DNA of 64,000 nt, taken from the NCBI GenBank assembly GCA_001936135.1, contig CP012810.1, positions 3,410,001 to 3,474,000 on the forward strand, read 5' to 3'. Origin of the DNA: Saccharomycopsis fibuligera x Saccharomycopsis cf. fibuligera (lineage: Eukaryota; Ascomycota; Saccharomycetes; Ascoideales; Saccharomycopsidaceae). The number at the start of each line of letters is the position of its first letter. Positions within the stretch are counted from its first letter, which is position 1. Below the pieces are notes generated by a model. That model had not been told where the DNA came from. It saw only the letters and a list, made by a program, of their open reading frames with translations, and ran no database searches. Of the stretch, positions 10,834 through 20,953 are shown piece after piece. Both the position numbers and the translations under genes were made by a program.

Positions 10834-12151
10834 AGTATTTGGTTTCCTTCTTAGAAGTATCTCTATAAATATACCATTATTTTGCATATTCGTATATCGC
10901 TTAAATTCATGCTCTGCAGTTTCAGAGAGCAATAAGATTAATAATTGATGGCAGAAGGTTTCTTAATTCTAAACAGCATATCAGAGTACCCTTAGCACCA
11001 GCCAAATTTAACACAGTCACTGATATTCAAAATTCGTATGTTGTTATGTTTTTCGTTGTTTCAATACAGTGAATCTGAACAATGTGTCCTGTTTTTTTTT
11101 TTTTTTTTTTTTTTGGCAGCACGAAAACACACTACTGGCTTCATTGAAGACAGACTGCACGGTAGGTTTCCTTAATGTCGGTGATCTCGCCAACATAAAC
11201 TACCTATACAATAAAAGACACAAAAGACACTTTGAAGCGTGGGATATCGTAGCCATTGAATGTGGGAAGCAGAGAAATTAGTGCATAAAAGATAATAATT
11301 AAATAAGTATCCCCGATAAAATACCAAATAATATTAAAAATAATATTGAGGCTAAAAGCTGTAAAGTTTTTTCTGTACATTAATGAAGCTAATCATTAAA
11401 ACACCCATCAGAGGCCAGCGCTGCCATCAACAGAAAAAAAGAGTTTTTAGCAATAGTGGAGATATACGCATGTTCACGCAATTACATGCAAGGTCATGTA
11501 ATTGCGTGCGTTTAGAAGCGGTATCACTTGCATAACCGAAAACGGCAATTGTTGATTTCTCGCTAATAGAAAGCAGTGTAACAGTTTCCAGCAAGCCTGG
11601 TTAAGCTATTTTAGATGACCATGATAAGCACTAAAAGGTGCCACATATAGGACCTTGTGTAAGGTCGAAGTGCTTTTTCGCTACTAGTGCTATGTAGTCC
11701 TCGATTTCTTTGGTAGAAATTTCTCGGTTAGCAGCGAGTCACGGATTCATGCTTTTCAATGTACCTAAACGCATATTCACAATATGGCATCTACACGCAT
11801 TTGTATGCATTATTATGCATTAGCAGCTTCTCCGGTTTTTTTTCTTTTTCTTTACGCCTGTCATTTATTTTGTGGAGAAGCGAGTAACACCAAAAAGTTA
11901 AGAAGCCAATATAAGAAAAATTAAAAAATTGCTGGCAGCCCGAGCTCTCTCTAAATACGGGACCTAGTTCTATTTATTGATAACTTCCTATTGTTTTTCT
12001 TTTCTAGGACGCTTGTTATACTCTGATTTCAGCTTTTCAGATTTTAGCTTTTTTTTTTTTTTTTTTATCGCTTATACAGCATCAATTTCTTCGACTAGGT
12101 TTTCTTTTCTATTAGCTTGTCAAAACAATTGAGCCTCAGAAATATAGAAAC
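10834..12151. promoter_or_regulatory. Long upstream region of the zinc-finger regulator gene
   Basis: These 1318 bases precede the regulator gene. They contain a T23 run at 11092-11114, a perfect 14-bp inverted repeat at 11475-11508 (listed separately), and two smaller perfect hairpins: GACCTT/AAGGTC at 11651-11666 and ATTTCT/AGAAAT at 11704-11720. Repeated ATGCAT-type hexamers lie near 11794-11822 and T-rich stretches just before the start. A 70-residue frame at 11069-11281 is not credible. Long structured upstream regions are common for Candida transcription-factor genes. Confidence 0.55.
11475..11508. repeat. Perfect 14-bp inverted repeat with 6-base loop
   Basis: The left arm CACGCAATTACATG (11475-11488) is exactly complementary, in reverse, to the right arm CATGTAATTGCGTG (11495-11508), with CAAGGT between. 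It lies 644 bases upstream of the zinc-finger gene start. It could be a dimeric operator or an RNA hairpin. Confidence 0.85.
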
Positions 12152-15100
12152 ATGTCTGCGAATGTTGTAACAACGAAATCTCATCTGTTCTTCTGCCCCA
12201 CATGCAAAAAAGGGTTTACAAGAAAAGATTATCTCACCAGGCACGAGTTAAATCACAATGATGTGAAGCCATTTAAGTGCGATCAATGCAATTTATCATT
12301 TACCCGAAGTGATCTATTGTCGAAACACTTCAAATCAAAATCACATCAGCGTGTGAGAGATCATATCACTTGTACTTCTCTGAAATTTGATAACTCTCAG
12401 AATAACTTTAGACTAGATAAAAGTGTCCTAGGAAATGACAAGTCTTTGTCCAAGTTACACAGATTCAGCGAGCCTGACATACCGAGAAGCACGAACTCAA
12501 TATTTGAATCAACCTTTAGCAAAAACGTCGTGGAGGGACCCAAGACTGATCAAAGACAATTGGTGGAAAAGGAAGAACACAATAATGAACATCGTAGGAA
12601 GAAATTCAAGAGATTAGGTATTTCCAGTTTTCTTAATCATCATGAGGATAAAATCCCAGCACCTCCTCCGCAACCATCAATTATTTTACCTCAAATATAT
12701 ATACCCACAGCAAATTCGAATTATAAGAACAGCTTTGAAAGAAACTCGTTTGATAACAAAAATTCTCAGCAAAATGTGCAGAATTATGAAGGTATACAAT
12801 TTCCACCAAACGGGTTTGATTTGAATACAACCGCACTCAATGATTTGAGAAATGAATCATTTGTTACGGGAACCAATATTCAGGATACTTTCAATCAACA
12901 AGACAATAATTTTAAAAGCATTGAAGCTCCCAAAAATTTTCAACAGCAAAATCAATTACTAGATGAAAGAGTAAATGGTGGCAAAAAAACTAGAAGCACA
13001 TCTTATGCCAATACAAATGTGGATAATGATGATAAAGCGGATAACTTTAGCAATGGCGGTACGCCACTTGTACAAACTCCGGATATTGCTGGAGGATTTA
13101 TCGATAACTTATTTTGGTTATTTAGTGACGTATCTCCCTTAACCACTGATTATCAACTTCAAGAACCTGTACCACCTGCAATAGCAGCTACAACTACTTG
13201 CCAGTCGGACTCGACGACTGAATCAACACTCAACTATATTGATATCCCTCCTTCCATGTACCATAGTTTATGCAATGAAATTGCAACAAGTAATACAACA
13301 CAAAACACCAAGCTGCAAATAAATGATCTCACCAGGCAAAAAATTGTGGATTTGTTTCCGACAATAACTAAGCTACTGACAATCACTGTGAAAAGATTTA
13401 ACGAGTATCTTGACTTGTATTGGTTTAATTTTGCTCAGACGTTTCCTATCATTCACAAAGCTACTTTTGATCCCAATGCAATGGACGTTTACTTACTCAT
13501 TGCTATGCTTATTATTGGCATGGCCCATTCTTTAGATAAAGCAGAGTATGATTGTTCAATTGCTTGGAATAAAAAATATAGAACAGTCATACACAATGTC
13601 ATTGATGATAATATTGAATTACCATTACCTTTGATTCAAGCAGTGCTGCTACATAATTTCTCTGCTAAAAATTTTGGTGATATGAGGCTTAATCAACTTG
13701 CACAAGTTGATCATGGCCTGAACATCATGTATTTGAAATTTAGTGGGTTATTAAATACATTAACTGAACCGATTGTTTACAAACCTAGAAATGCAAATTT
13801 GAAAGAGCTCACTGGTCAATGGTATAATTGGCTACACTATGAGACTTGTAAACGAGCGGTGTTTTTTGAATTTATTTGCGATACTCAGCATGTCACTTTT
13901 AGTAAGTTAGAGTTGCTATCGGCATTTGACATAAAACTTGAGTTGCCATGTACTGATGAAGTTTGGAACGCAGCTGACCCACTCAAATTTTTTGAAGAAT
14001 ATCAAAAGCAACCAAGAGGATTATTTTTAAGACCAAAGTTAACAATACCATTGGGTAGAGGTTATAATGCAAAGGATTCAAAAGGCACTTCTAGTCTAGA
14101 GCCACTTCCTAGAGATGAAAATCATAATTTAAGGTACGATGAATCTTCAAATATCAAGTTCTCCAAGATTTTGAAGCCAGCTGCTCTTGAGCATGACAAT
14201 AGTATTTCAACAACGCTGCAATCTATAAAGATGATCAGCAAATGGCCAAGCTTCTTATGGAGTTTGAAGTCCATGATGACTGCTTTCAAAGAAAATCAGA
14301 GAGAGTATTCGCTTGATTGCTTTTCTTTGTTTTCAAGATATATCATACTACATGGGCTAATGAGAATTTGTTGGGATATGAGAGGTCAGGGGCTACTTGA
14401 TCTTGGTGTTGTATCCAAGAAAAAACTCAATGAGTTTTTCAAAAAGCTAGAGCGTGCCTTTTTGAACTGGAAAGGATATTTTGATTTGCATATGAAATTA
14501 TATGATGAACAGGTAAAAAATTGTGAATCAAGTGGTAAAACTTCACCAAGTAACACAAATAGTCGCAAAGGGCTGAATAGTTCAAATATCTTTCTTTTGA
14601 ACAATTACGGTCCATCAAACGCTTCTTGGGCAAACATAAGTTTTTACTACACAGGCTTATTTTGTCTTTATGCAGACATTCCGTCAATAACCATGTTTGC
14701 AACAGAATACAAAAATTTCCACAGCAGCGCAAATACACAATATAAAGACATCAAAGAGATGGAATATGAGCGCAATAAGCTAATTATTGAGCAATGGTCT
14801 AGATCGCTTAATGGGAAACTATCATTGACTGAAGCTTGTAAATTTTTAGGTCTAGTTTATCGAAACGAAGAAACTATTAACACTTTCTCGCATGTACCTG
14901 GCACAGCATATATTGCCGCTTTAATGATCTGGTGTTTTGAAATCAAAAGAGACTGTCCTAATGTAATGACAATCCTTGAGGCCAGTAGAGGCGATGCTGA
15001 AAGTTATAGAATAAATTATGACGTGGAGAAATATTTTGACAAATATGGCAATATTAAGCATGAAGTAGCACGGGAAGATGCAGTGCAATACTTTGGTTTA

Positions 15101-15415
15101 ATTTTAGATTTAAATAATGGAGAAGAACAAGATTATAATTATGAACAAGTAGAAAGCGAGGGAAATGATGATAAAGATGAAGAAGAGAGCAAGATTGAAG
15201 AAGACTTATTAGCAGTTAGTCAACACAGAACTAAAAAAAGAAAGAAAACAATTGTGGTTGATAACAAATGGGAATATGAAGAGTTTAGAGAACGGCAATT
15301 GAGAACCATTGGGGTGGTTTGTTACGTCTTACATTTGTTGAGAAATTGTAAATGGAGCTATTCTGTGGATTTGGTTGAAAAATTGGAGCATGTTGTAAAA
15401 ACTTATGAAAGATAA
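12152..15415 (+). CDS. C2H2 zinc-finger transcription factor with fungal-specific regulatory domain
   Basis: The 1087-residue protein begins with two C2H2 fingers: C15, C18, H31, H35 and C43, C46, H59, H65, joined by a TGEKPF-like linker. The recognition helices (RKDYLTRH and RSDLLSKH) resemble those of Adr1-class regulators, which bind G-rich sites such as GGRG. After a long Asn/Ser-rich region, residues about 405-900 look like the fungal-specific transcription-factor domain (LDLYWFNFAQTFPIIHKATF, LPLIQAVLLHNFSAKNFGD). An acidic segment near 990-1030 (QDYNYEQVESEGNDDKDEEE) may activate. It lies next to the isomerase/kinase genes and may control them; that is inference. I cannot assign an ortholog. 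CTG at 13646-13648 (Leu/Ser) falls in the regulatory domain. Confidence 0.85.
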   Translation: MSANVVTTKSHLFFCPTCKKGFTRKDYLTRHELNHNDVKPFKCDQCNLSFTRSDLLSKHFKSKSHQRVRDHITCTSLKFDNSQNNFRLDKSVLGNDKSLSKLHRFSEPDIPRSTNSIFESTFSKNVVEGPKTDQRQLVEKEEHNNEHRRKKFKRLGISSFLNHHEDKIPAPPPQPSIILPQIYIPTANSNYKNSFERNSFDNKNSQQNVQNYEGIQFPPNGFDLNTTALNDLRNESFVTGTNIQDTFNQQDNNFKSIEAPKNFQQQNQLLDERVNGGKKTRSTSYANTNVDNDDKADNFSNGGTPLVQTPDIAGGFIDNLFWLFSDVSPLTTDYQLQEPVPPAIAATTTCQSDSTTESTLNYIDIPPSMYHSLCNEIATSNTTQNTKLQINDLTRQKIVDLFPTITKLLTITVKRFNEYLDLYWFNFAQTFPIIHKATFDPNAMDVYLLIAMLIIGMAHSLDKAEYDCSIAWNKKYRTVIHNVIDDNIELPLPLIQAVLLHNFSAKNFGDMRLNQLAQVDHGLNIMYLKFSGLLNTLTEPIVYKPRNANLKELTGQWYNWLHYETCKRAVFFEFICDTQHVTFSKLELLSAFDIKLELPCTDEVWNAADPLKFFEEYQKQPRGLFLRPKLTIPLGRGYNAKDSKGTSSLEPLPRDENHNLRYDESSNIKFSKILKPAALEHDNSISTTLQSIKMISKWPSFLWSLKSMMTAFKENQREYSLDCFSLFSRYIILHGLMRICWDMRGQGLLDLGVVSKKKLNEFFKKLERAFLNWKGYFDLHMKLYDEQVKNCESSGKTSPSNTNSRKGLNSSNIFLLNNYGPSNASWANISFYYTGLFCLYADIPSITMFATEYKNFHSSANTQYKDIKEMEYERNKLIIEQWSRSLNGKLSLTEACKFLGLVYRNEETINTFSHVPGTAYIAALMIWCFEIKRDCPNVMTILEASRGDAESYRINYDVEKYFDKYGNIKHEVAREDAVQYFGLILDLNNGEEQDYNYEQVESEGNDDKDEEESKIEEDLLAVSQHRTKKRKKTIVVDNKWEYEEFRERQLRTIGVVCYVLHLLRNCKWSYSVDLVEKLEHVVKTYER

Positions 15416-15763
15416 TACTTTTTTCCTGTGGTAACATTCATTTTGTTTTATTTTCATTGATTTTGTCAATTTATATTAGACTTTGCGGGTCTTTTTCTTT
15501 TATACTACTTTTGAAAATCTATGGTACAAAAAAAATCTTTTCTTTCTCTGCTTTTGTTAGAAACATACATTTATTGCACTTCTGGTAATCATAAGCAAGA
15601 GAAGCATATCATATCATAAATTACTGAAATGTTTTCGTTAGCTTATATTTAAGTAGCCTTAATATAAAAACAAATGTTATTTTTCCAAATAGATTAGTTT
15701 ATATTCAGGGTATAAATCTAACTAGAAAATTACAAAAACAACTATAAAACTTCTTTGTGCAAA
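15416..15763. other. Convergent intergenic region regulator / isomerase
   Basis: The 348 bases between two 3' ends are AT-rich, with TTTTATTTT-type stretches after the regulator stop and ATATAA-type stretches near the isomerase end. I see nothing else. Confidence 0.55.
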
Positions 15764-16255
15764 TCAGCAGCATTTTGTCTCATATTTTATAATCTCCTGC
15801 ACTTTTCCAGCGGAACTACTTTTAGGATCAAAAATATAAGTAAGCCATTCTTTAGCTAATCGTCTAGCTAATTGTAACCCAATAACTCTTTGCCCCATAC
15901 AAAGTACTTGACAATTATTACTCAAGATACTTCTTTCAACACTAAATGAATCATGAGCAGTAACTGCTCTAATACCAGGAACTTTGTTTGCCGAAATTGC
16001 CACTCCCAAGCCTGTACCGCAGAATAATATAGCGCGATCAGCTTCTCCATGGGTGATGGTTTCACCGGCAATTATGGCAACTTGCGGATAAGGCGTTGAA
16101 TTGGTGTTCGAGTCGACACCAACGTCAATGACGGATTCAACTAAGGGGCTTTCTTCAAGATCCTTTTTGATTTGTTCTTTGTACTCATAACCGGCCTGGT
16201 CGCTGCCGACCACCACCCTTAGTCCTCGTGATTCTTTCGAAGTAGCTACTGGCAT
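15764..16255 (-). CDS. RpiB/LacAB-family sugar-phosphate isomerase
   Basis: The 163-residue protein belongs to the small RpiB/LacA/LacB isomerase fold, unrelated to the RpiA-type enzyme that yeasts use in the pentose phosphate pathway. The family active-site motif [19 protein letters not shown] starts at C79, the usual catalytic cysteine, followed by [20 protein letters not shown] with H101. The N-terminal [10 protein letters not shown] (residues 17-26) has Gln where bacterial RpiB has His (SDHAG), pointing to a substrate other than ribose 5-phosphate. Related fungal and bacterial enzymes convert tetrulose phosphates in erythritol catabolism. It is divergent from the kinase gene across 517 bases, so the two probably share regulation. 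Family is certain, substrate is inference. Confidence 0.88.
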   Translation of the reverse strand: MPVATSKESRGLRVVVGSDQAGYEYKEQIKKDLEESPLVESVIDVGVDSNTNSTPYPQVAIIAGETITHGEADRAILFCGTGLGVAISANKVPGIRAVTAHDSFSVERSILSNNCQVLCMGQRVIGLQLARRLAKEWLTYIFDPKSSSAGKVQEIIKYETKCC

Positions 16256-16772
16256 TATTTTTATTATCCAATAAAAAAGGAATAGCCTATAATTTTTAAG
16301 GATAAATGTTTAAGATTCTGTTCTTATGCCAGCACCCTCAAGGGTCATATAGCAAATCTTGCTTTCTGGTACTTACAAATATGACCAGTATATATACTCT
16401 CTTCAATGGAACAGCTCAGGTGGCTAACCGAATCACCTCCACCAAACGTTGCCCACCAAAGCTTGTTTGAGCCAACCGCTTTTGGTCTCAAAGCATTTTT
16501 GTCTTTTAGCGGTTTTAGCACCTTTAGTCGTCCGCAACTGTGATATCCTGGGGGAGCACGGTCATCTTGCTGGTGGAGAAACCTTACCCCGGATTTTCAG
16601 TCCACCCACCTACCGCATTAGGAATGCCCCCCGACAGTCTTTTCAACATCTTATAAATACTACGGTTGCGGACAGCCAGTATTTGCAATATCATCAAAAG
16701 CAGCAAATTGTATGTTAATTTTTTGCTTTTATCTAGTTTTTGTTTAGCCTTTTTAACTTTGTGGTTATAAAA
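16256..16772. promoter_or_regulatory. Bidirectional promoter isomerase / kinase
   Basis: A TATA-type element for the isomerase lies at 16390-16397 (TATATATA) and one for the kinase at 16652-16658 (TATAAAT), each about 120-135 bases from its start codon. Between them are GC-rich motifs also found near other cluster genes: CTCCACCA (16437-16444), TGGTGGAG (16571-16578), TACCCCGG (16585-16592) and GCCCCCCGAC (16626-16635), the last 16 bases before the kinase TATA. These are candidate regulator sites, not proven ones. Confidence 0.6.
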
Positions 16773-18602
16773 ATGTCAAATAAACATTTTCTTCCAAAAG
16801 ACCCAGGCCAGCTTGTGCCTCACTGCTTGAGAGCGGTCACCTCTCAGTACGAGTTTCTCTCTTTGTTAGACAAAGAAAAGGTCATATTTAACAATAACTT
16901 TGACCATTCAAAGGTATCACTAATCTCTGGTGGGGGCTCCGGTCATGAGCCTGGGTTTTATGGTCTTGTCGGTTCTGGGATGCTTTCAGCAGTAGCTCAT
17001 GGTGATGTTTTTGCCTCACCAAACTACAAGAACGTCAAAGCAGCCGAGAAAGTATGCCATGAGCTTGGAGACCCCAGCACGCCATGGGCGGGCTGTATCT
17101 TTATCTTGACGAATTATACTGGAGACAATTTGTACTTTGGTATGGCTGCCCAGGATCTCATTGCCAGATACGGAACTGACAAAATCCGGATTCTCAGAGT
17201 CACCGATGATGTTGCAGTTACCAAAAGTGCTGGCTCGTTGGTAGGTCGCCGTACTTTGGCAGGTATAACTATTGTTTCCAAGCTTACTGGCGCCGCTTCA
17301 GAAGCCCATTATAATATTGAGGATATTTTCCAGTTTGGCCAATCGGTTATTGATTCTACTGCTTCTATAAATGCCGGTTTGGACCATGTGCATATTTCTG
17401 GACACGCTTCACAGAGCGACTTTGGCAAACTTGGGCCAAATGAACTCGAAATCGGCCTAGGAATTCATAATGAGCCAGGAGTGCAAAAACTTAACTATAT
17501 ACCAAGAAATGAGCAGTTATTAACATGCTTACTTGCTATGATCTTGGACAAGAATGACAAAGACAGAGGTTTTTTTAAATACACCAAGGGTGATCGTATT
17601 GTTTTACTCATCAATAATTTAGGGGGTGTGCCAACTATTGAAGAGAAAAACATTTTATACAACACTCTTGAAATTTTGGAGAGAGATTATGATATTATTC
17701 CAGTGAGAATATATACCGGTAACTTTGTGACATCTTTCAATGCTCAGATCTTTACAGTTACTCTATTCAATGCTACCACAGCTGCTACTAAAGTCTTCAA
17801 TACCCAAAAGATTTTTGAGTTCTTAGACGCAAAAACTGATGCTGTATGTTGGGCAAATACACAATTCAGCAAAGGTACCTATCCTTTAAAGAATGATCGC
17901 ATAATTAAGGATTTTGTCGGATACGATGATGATCAAGCATCTACACTAACAGCTTCTTTACCTGACTTGAAAATTGACCCTAAAAAGCTTGACTTGATTA
18001 TAAGAACCGCAGCACAGCGTGTCATTGCTAAAGAACCGGATCTCACGGACTGGGACACCAAGATGGGAGATGGAGATTGTGGCCATGGTTTGAAAGCTGG
18101 TGCAGAAATAATTTTGCAAAAACTTAACGATGAGAAACTTGCGGCGTCAGGATCAGCGTTGAAGGCCCTCCACGTTATATTGGGTGTCATTAAGGACGAT
18201 ATGGGTGGCACTTTAGGTGCTATTATTTTCATATTTATGAAATCCTTAATTAATAAAGTAGAAGACATATTGAAGCAAAAACAAGGAGAGCTGATTGACC
18301 AAACTGCGGTTTTTGCTGAGGCTTTAAATGTTGGTCTTGCCACTCTCTTTGAATACACAAAAGCACGCGAAGGCCATAGAACAGTAATGGATGTGTTGAT
18401 ACCATTTGTGCGCTCCTTCAACGACACTAAAGATATTAATAGAGCAATAAAGGTTGCCTATGATGCTGCTGAAAACACTAGAAAATTAAAGCCAAAGTTG
18501 GGTCGTGCTACATATGTTGGTGGAATTGAAAATAAAAAGGATTTTCCTCCAGATCCAGGAGCTTATGGTATCTACGAAGCAATTTCTGCATTGAGCCTTT
18601 AA
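16773..18602 (+). CDS. Dihydroxyacetone-kinase-family ketose kinase
   Basis: The 609-residue protein has the two-domain layout of ATP-dependent Dak kinases. The DhaK part carries GGGSGHEPGFYG near residue 58, VTDDVAVT, and GLGIHNEPG with H232, which by family knowledge is the histidine that binds the keto substrate covalently. The DhaL ATP-binding part starts near 410 and carries MGDGDCGHGLKAGAE (about 430-444), DDMGGTLGAIIFIF and EGHRTVMDVLIPF. In many Dak enzymes the DhaL motifs read GDGDCGTTL and MGGTSGA, so GHGL and GTLGA are departures and may mark a subfamily such as L-erythrulose kinase. I chose the start at 16773 (MSNKHFLPKDPG), where family similarity begins. Neighbouring dehydrogenase and transporters suggest a ketose substrate. 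Confidence 0.9.
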   Translation: MSNKHFLPKDPGQLVPHCLRAVTSQYEFLSLLDKEKVIFNNNFDHSKVSLISGGGSGHEPGFYGLVGSGMLSAVAHGDVFASPNYKNVKAAEKVCHELGDPSTPWAGCIFILTNYTGDNLYFGMAAQDLIARYGTDKIRILRVTDDVAVTKSAGSLVGRRTLAGITIVSKLTGAASEAHYNIEDIFQFGQSVIDSTASINAGLDHVHISGHASQSDFGKLGPNELEIGLGIHNEPGVQKLNYIPRNEQLLTCLLAMILDKNDKDRGFFKYTKGDRIVLLINNLGGVPTIEEKNILYNTLEILERDYDIIPVRIYTGNFVTSFNAQIFTVTLFNATTAATKVFNTQKIFEFLDAKTDAVCWANTQFSKGTYPLKNDRIIKDFVGYDDDQASTLTASLPDLKIDPKKLDLIIRTAAQRVIAKEPDLTDWDTKMGDGDCGHGLKAGAEIILQKLNDEKLAASGSALKALHVILGVIKDDMGGTLGAIIFIFMKSLINKVEDILKQKQGELIDQTAVFAEALNVGLATLFEYTKAREGHRTVMDVLIPFVRSFNDTKDINRAIKVAYDAAENTRKLKPKLGRATYVGGIENKKDFPPDPGAYGIYEAISALSL

Positions 18603-19234
18603 TTAGGAAATCCCACTTCTAACCATTGCTGCTAATCTGATAAAAAGTGTTTTATTTTTGCTAATTTTGCTAGGATTAGTTATAGTTACATCGTATTGGT
18701 TTATTTGGTTAATTTATTGAGTTGTTTCTGCTTAATTATATGTCCCGAGCAGCAGATAGGAAACATCAGCACACAATACATGTCATGATGCACTATACCA
18801 CTGTGTTTGTATCTTAATTCGGGTGCATGCAGCCGTACTTCCCTCCACCGAGAAAGAAACCGTCTTCCTTGGTATTAAGTCAAGTAAGAAAGAGCAAACT
18901 ACTGGCCTTACTTGGTGGGATGTGTCTGTTTTAGGAAGTAATGTAGTTTTTGGTGGAGCTTGAATGAATTAAAACTAGGTAGAGATAAACGCTAGAGTTC
19001 CCGAAAGTTCCCCTGATACACTTCTACAGCTCTTAGGAAGCTCTTTTTTTTTTATAGCTATAGATAACGTAGAGCAAATTTGCTATATTAAGGGGTAATT
19101 TTACTTGACTATATAGATCATACATTTCATAGCATATTCATTAAAAGTTCTAACTAAAGTTGTTCAAATTCGTAAGCACTAGTTTCAACTAAACAAAATA
19201 AAAAGAATAAAAAAATAAAAAAGCAAGTAGATTA
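18603..19234. other. Convergent intergenic region kinase / transporter 1
   Basis: These 632 bases lie between two 3' ends. The A/T-rich ends suit transcript termination. A copy of TGGTGGAG occurs at 18951-18958 and a related CCCTCCACCG near 18841, both away from any obvious promoter, so they may be chance. No gene is visible. Confidence 0.5.
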
Positions 19235-20953
19235 TCACTCAATTGCCTCACCATTATTTCTGCTATCTAAATGCGTGGCATTTACTTTACGCTCTTCGAT
19301 AAAGTGGCCGTTTTCATATTCATGAGGCATTTCATCTGCGATTCTAACAACATCCCATGGAGTCCTTGTATTTGATAAAGCAAAGATCTTATCCATCTCT
19401 TCTAATGATCTTCCAGCAGTTTCAGGATACAAAAAGTAGACCGTTGGGACCATCAAAGCATTAATCACAGCAAAAATGGTATAGGTGTAAGAGCCGATGT
19501 TGGTAAACCCCACTGGGGTAATCATAACCACCATAAAGTTAAAAGACCAGTTACCGGCTGTAGAAAATCCATTAGCTGCAGCTCTAATATTCAATGGGGT
19601 TATTTCTGCGGGATACAACCAAGTCATACCTAGCCAACCGATAGCAAAAAAAGTATTGAAGATGAAAAGGAATACTGCTGCAGCAATTGCAGAACCACTG
19701 TCATTTTGGTGAGTTGGATCAGCTGTATATGTAGTAGCTGTCAAAACCGCCATGGAGAGAGACTGGCCAACAGCACCAAACAACATCAATTTTCTTCGAC
19801 CGATCTTTTCAATTGTGTAAAAAGCAATCCAAGAAGCAAGGAAATATTCAGTACCATTGCAAGCAGCTAAAATTCTAGAATTCAATGGTGACATATGGAT
19901 ATACTTTTCAAAAATTGTGCCAGCATAATATGTGATCAAGTTAATACCAGTAATTTGTTGCATAATTTGAGACCAAATAGCCAACATTGCTCTGTGAAAG
20001 TTACGATGCTCTCCTTGTGTGAACATTTTCTTAATTGCAGATTGTTTGTTTCCGGCTGCTCTCTCGGCTGCCAAAGACTCTTCAACTTCTTCAACTTCCG
20101 TAACAATGAAACCATCGTTTGCCGGTACATCTTCTAGTGCTGAGAATACTTTGACGGCTTCACCGATTTTACCAGCTTTCAAAAGCCATCTTGGTGATTC
20201 TGGTAATTTCAAGATAAATGGTAAAATGAATAGAGGGAAAATTATTTGAAATGCCAAAGGAAATCTCCAAGAGACTGAGCTATGCTTAATGAAATAAAAT
20301 CCAAAATCAATCCAATATGAAATCATAATGCCACCGGTGATTAACGCACCTTGTAACATAACCAATCTTCCTCTCTTTTCAGGTCGAGCACACTCGGACT
20401 GCCAAACAGGTACAGTAGAGGTATTCATACCATTGCCAATTCCAGTGATGATTCTAGCAACTATAAGTTGGCCAGTTGAGAAAGACGCACACTGAATAAT
20501 GGCACCAATAATCATGATTATACAGCCAACAAAAATGGTTTTCCGTCTACCGATTTTATCACCAACCCACATAGTGAATAATGCACCGACTAAACATCCG
20601 ATTTCATACACCGCAACCACAAAGCCTTGCAATGTGTCATGATTTGGGTGAATTTTCAAATTGATGGCCAGAAAAGTGTCGTTGAATGTAGGCAAAGTTA
20701 ACAAAGAGCCCATAACACCTTGGTCATAACCGAAAAGCAAAAAACCCATACCAGCCATGAATGACACCATATGCTGAAGACGCTGGCCTCTTAAACCCAA
20801 AAATGAATGTCTGGTGTGGTTATTAGGATCCACTAACTGGGCTACTGCGGTCTGAGCATCACCAGAATGGTGATTGTTGAATGCGTCTTCAGTCGCATGC
20901 TGTGGCTTTTCCGCATCAATCTTAACAGAAGATCCAGCACTGCTGTTTGACAT
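19235..20953 (-). CDS. MFS sugar/polyol transporter, copy 1
   Basis: The 572-residue protein is a member of the sugar porter family with about 12 membrane spans and hydrophilic ends. Family motifs are in order: FGYDQGVMGSLLTLPTF, GDKIGRRKTIFVG, PESPRWLLKAGKIGEA, the substrate-site QQITGINLITYYAG, EKIGRRKLML and YPETAGRSLEEMDKIF. It would carry a hexose, pentose or polyol across the plasma membrane by uniport or proton symport. A near-identical paralog on the same strand lies about 4.87 kb to the right with the dehydrogenase gene between. Two patches of the copies (19510-19653 and 20469-20755) are much more alike than the rest, suggesting gene conversion. Substrate is not readable from sequence. 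Confidence 0.92.
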   Translation of the reverse strand: MSNSSAGSSVKIDAEKPQHATEDAFNNHHSGDAQTAVAQLVDPNNHTRHSFLGLRGQRLQHMVSFMAGMGFLLFGYDQGVMGSLLTLPTFNDTFLAINLKIHPNHDTLQGFVVAVYEIGCLVGALFTMWVGDKIGRRKTIFVGCIIMIIGAIIQCASFSTGQLIVARIITGIGNGMNTSTVPVWQSECARPEKRGRLVMLQGALITGGIMISYWIDFGFYFIKHSSVSWRFPLAFQIIFPLFILPFILKLPESPRWLLKAGKIGEAVKVFSALEDVPANDGFIVTEVEEVEESLAAERAAGNKQSAIKKMFTQGEHRNFHRAMLAIWSQIMQQITGINLITYYAGTIFEKYIHMSPLNSRILAACNGTEYFLASWIAFYTIEKIGRRKLMLFGAVGQSLSMAVLTATTYTADPTHQNDSGSAIAAAVFLFIFNTFFAIGWLGMTWLYPAEITPLNIRAAANGFSTAGNWSFNFMVVMITPVGFTNIGSYTYTIFAVINALMVPTVYFLYPETAGRSLEEMDKIFALSNTRTPWDVVRIADEMPHEYENGHFIEERKVNATHLDSRNNGEAIE

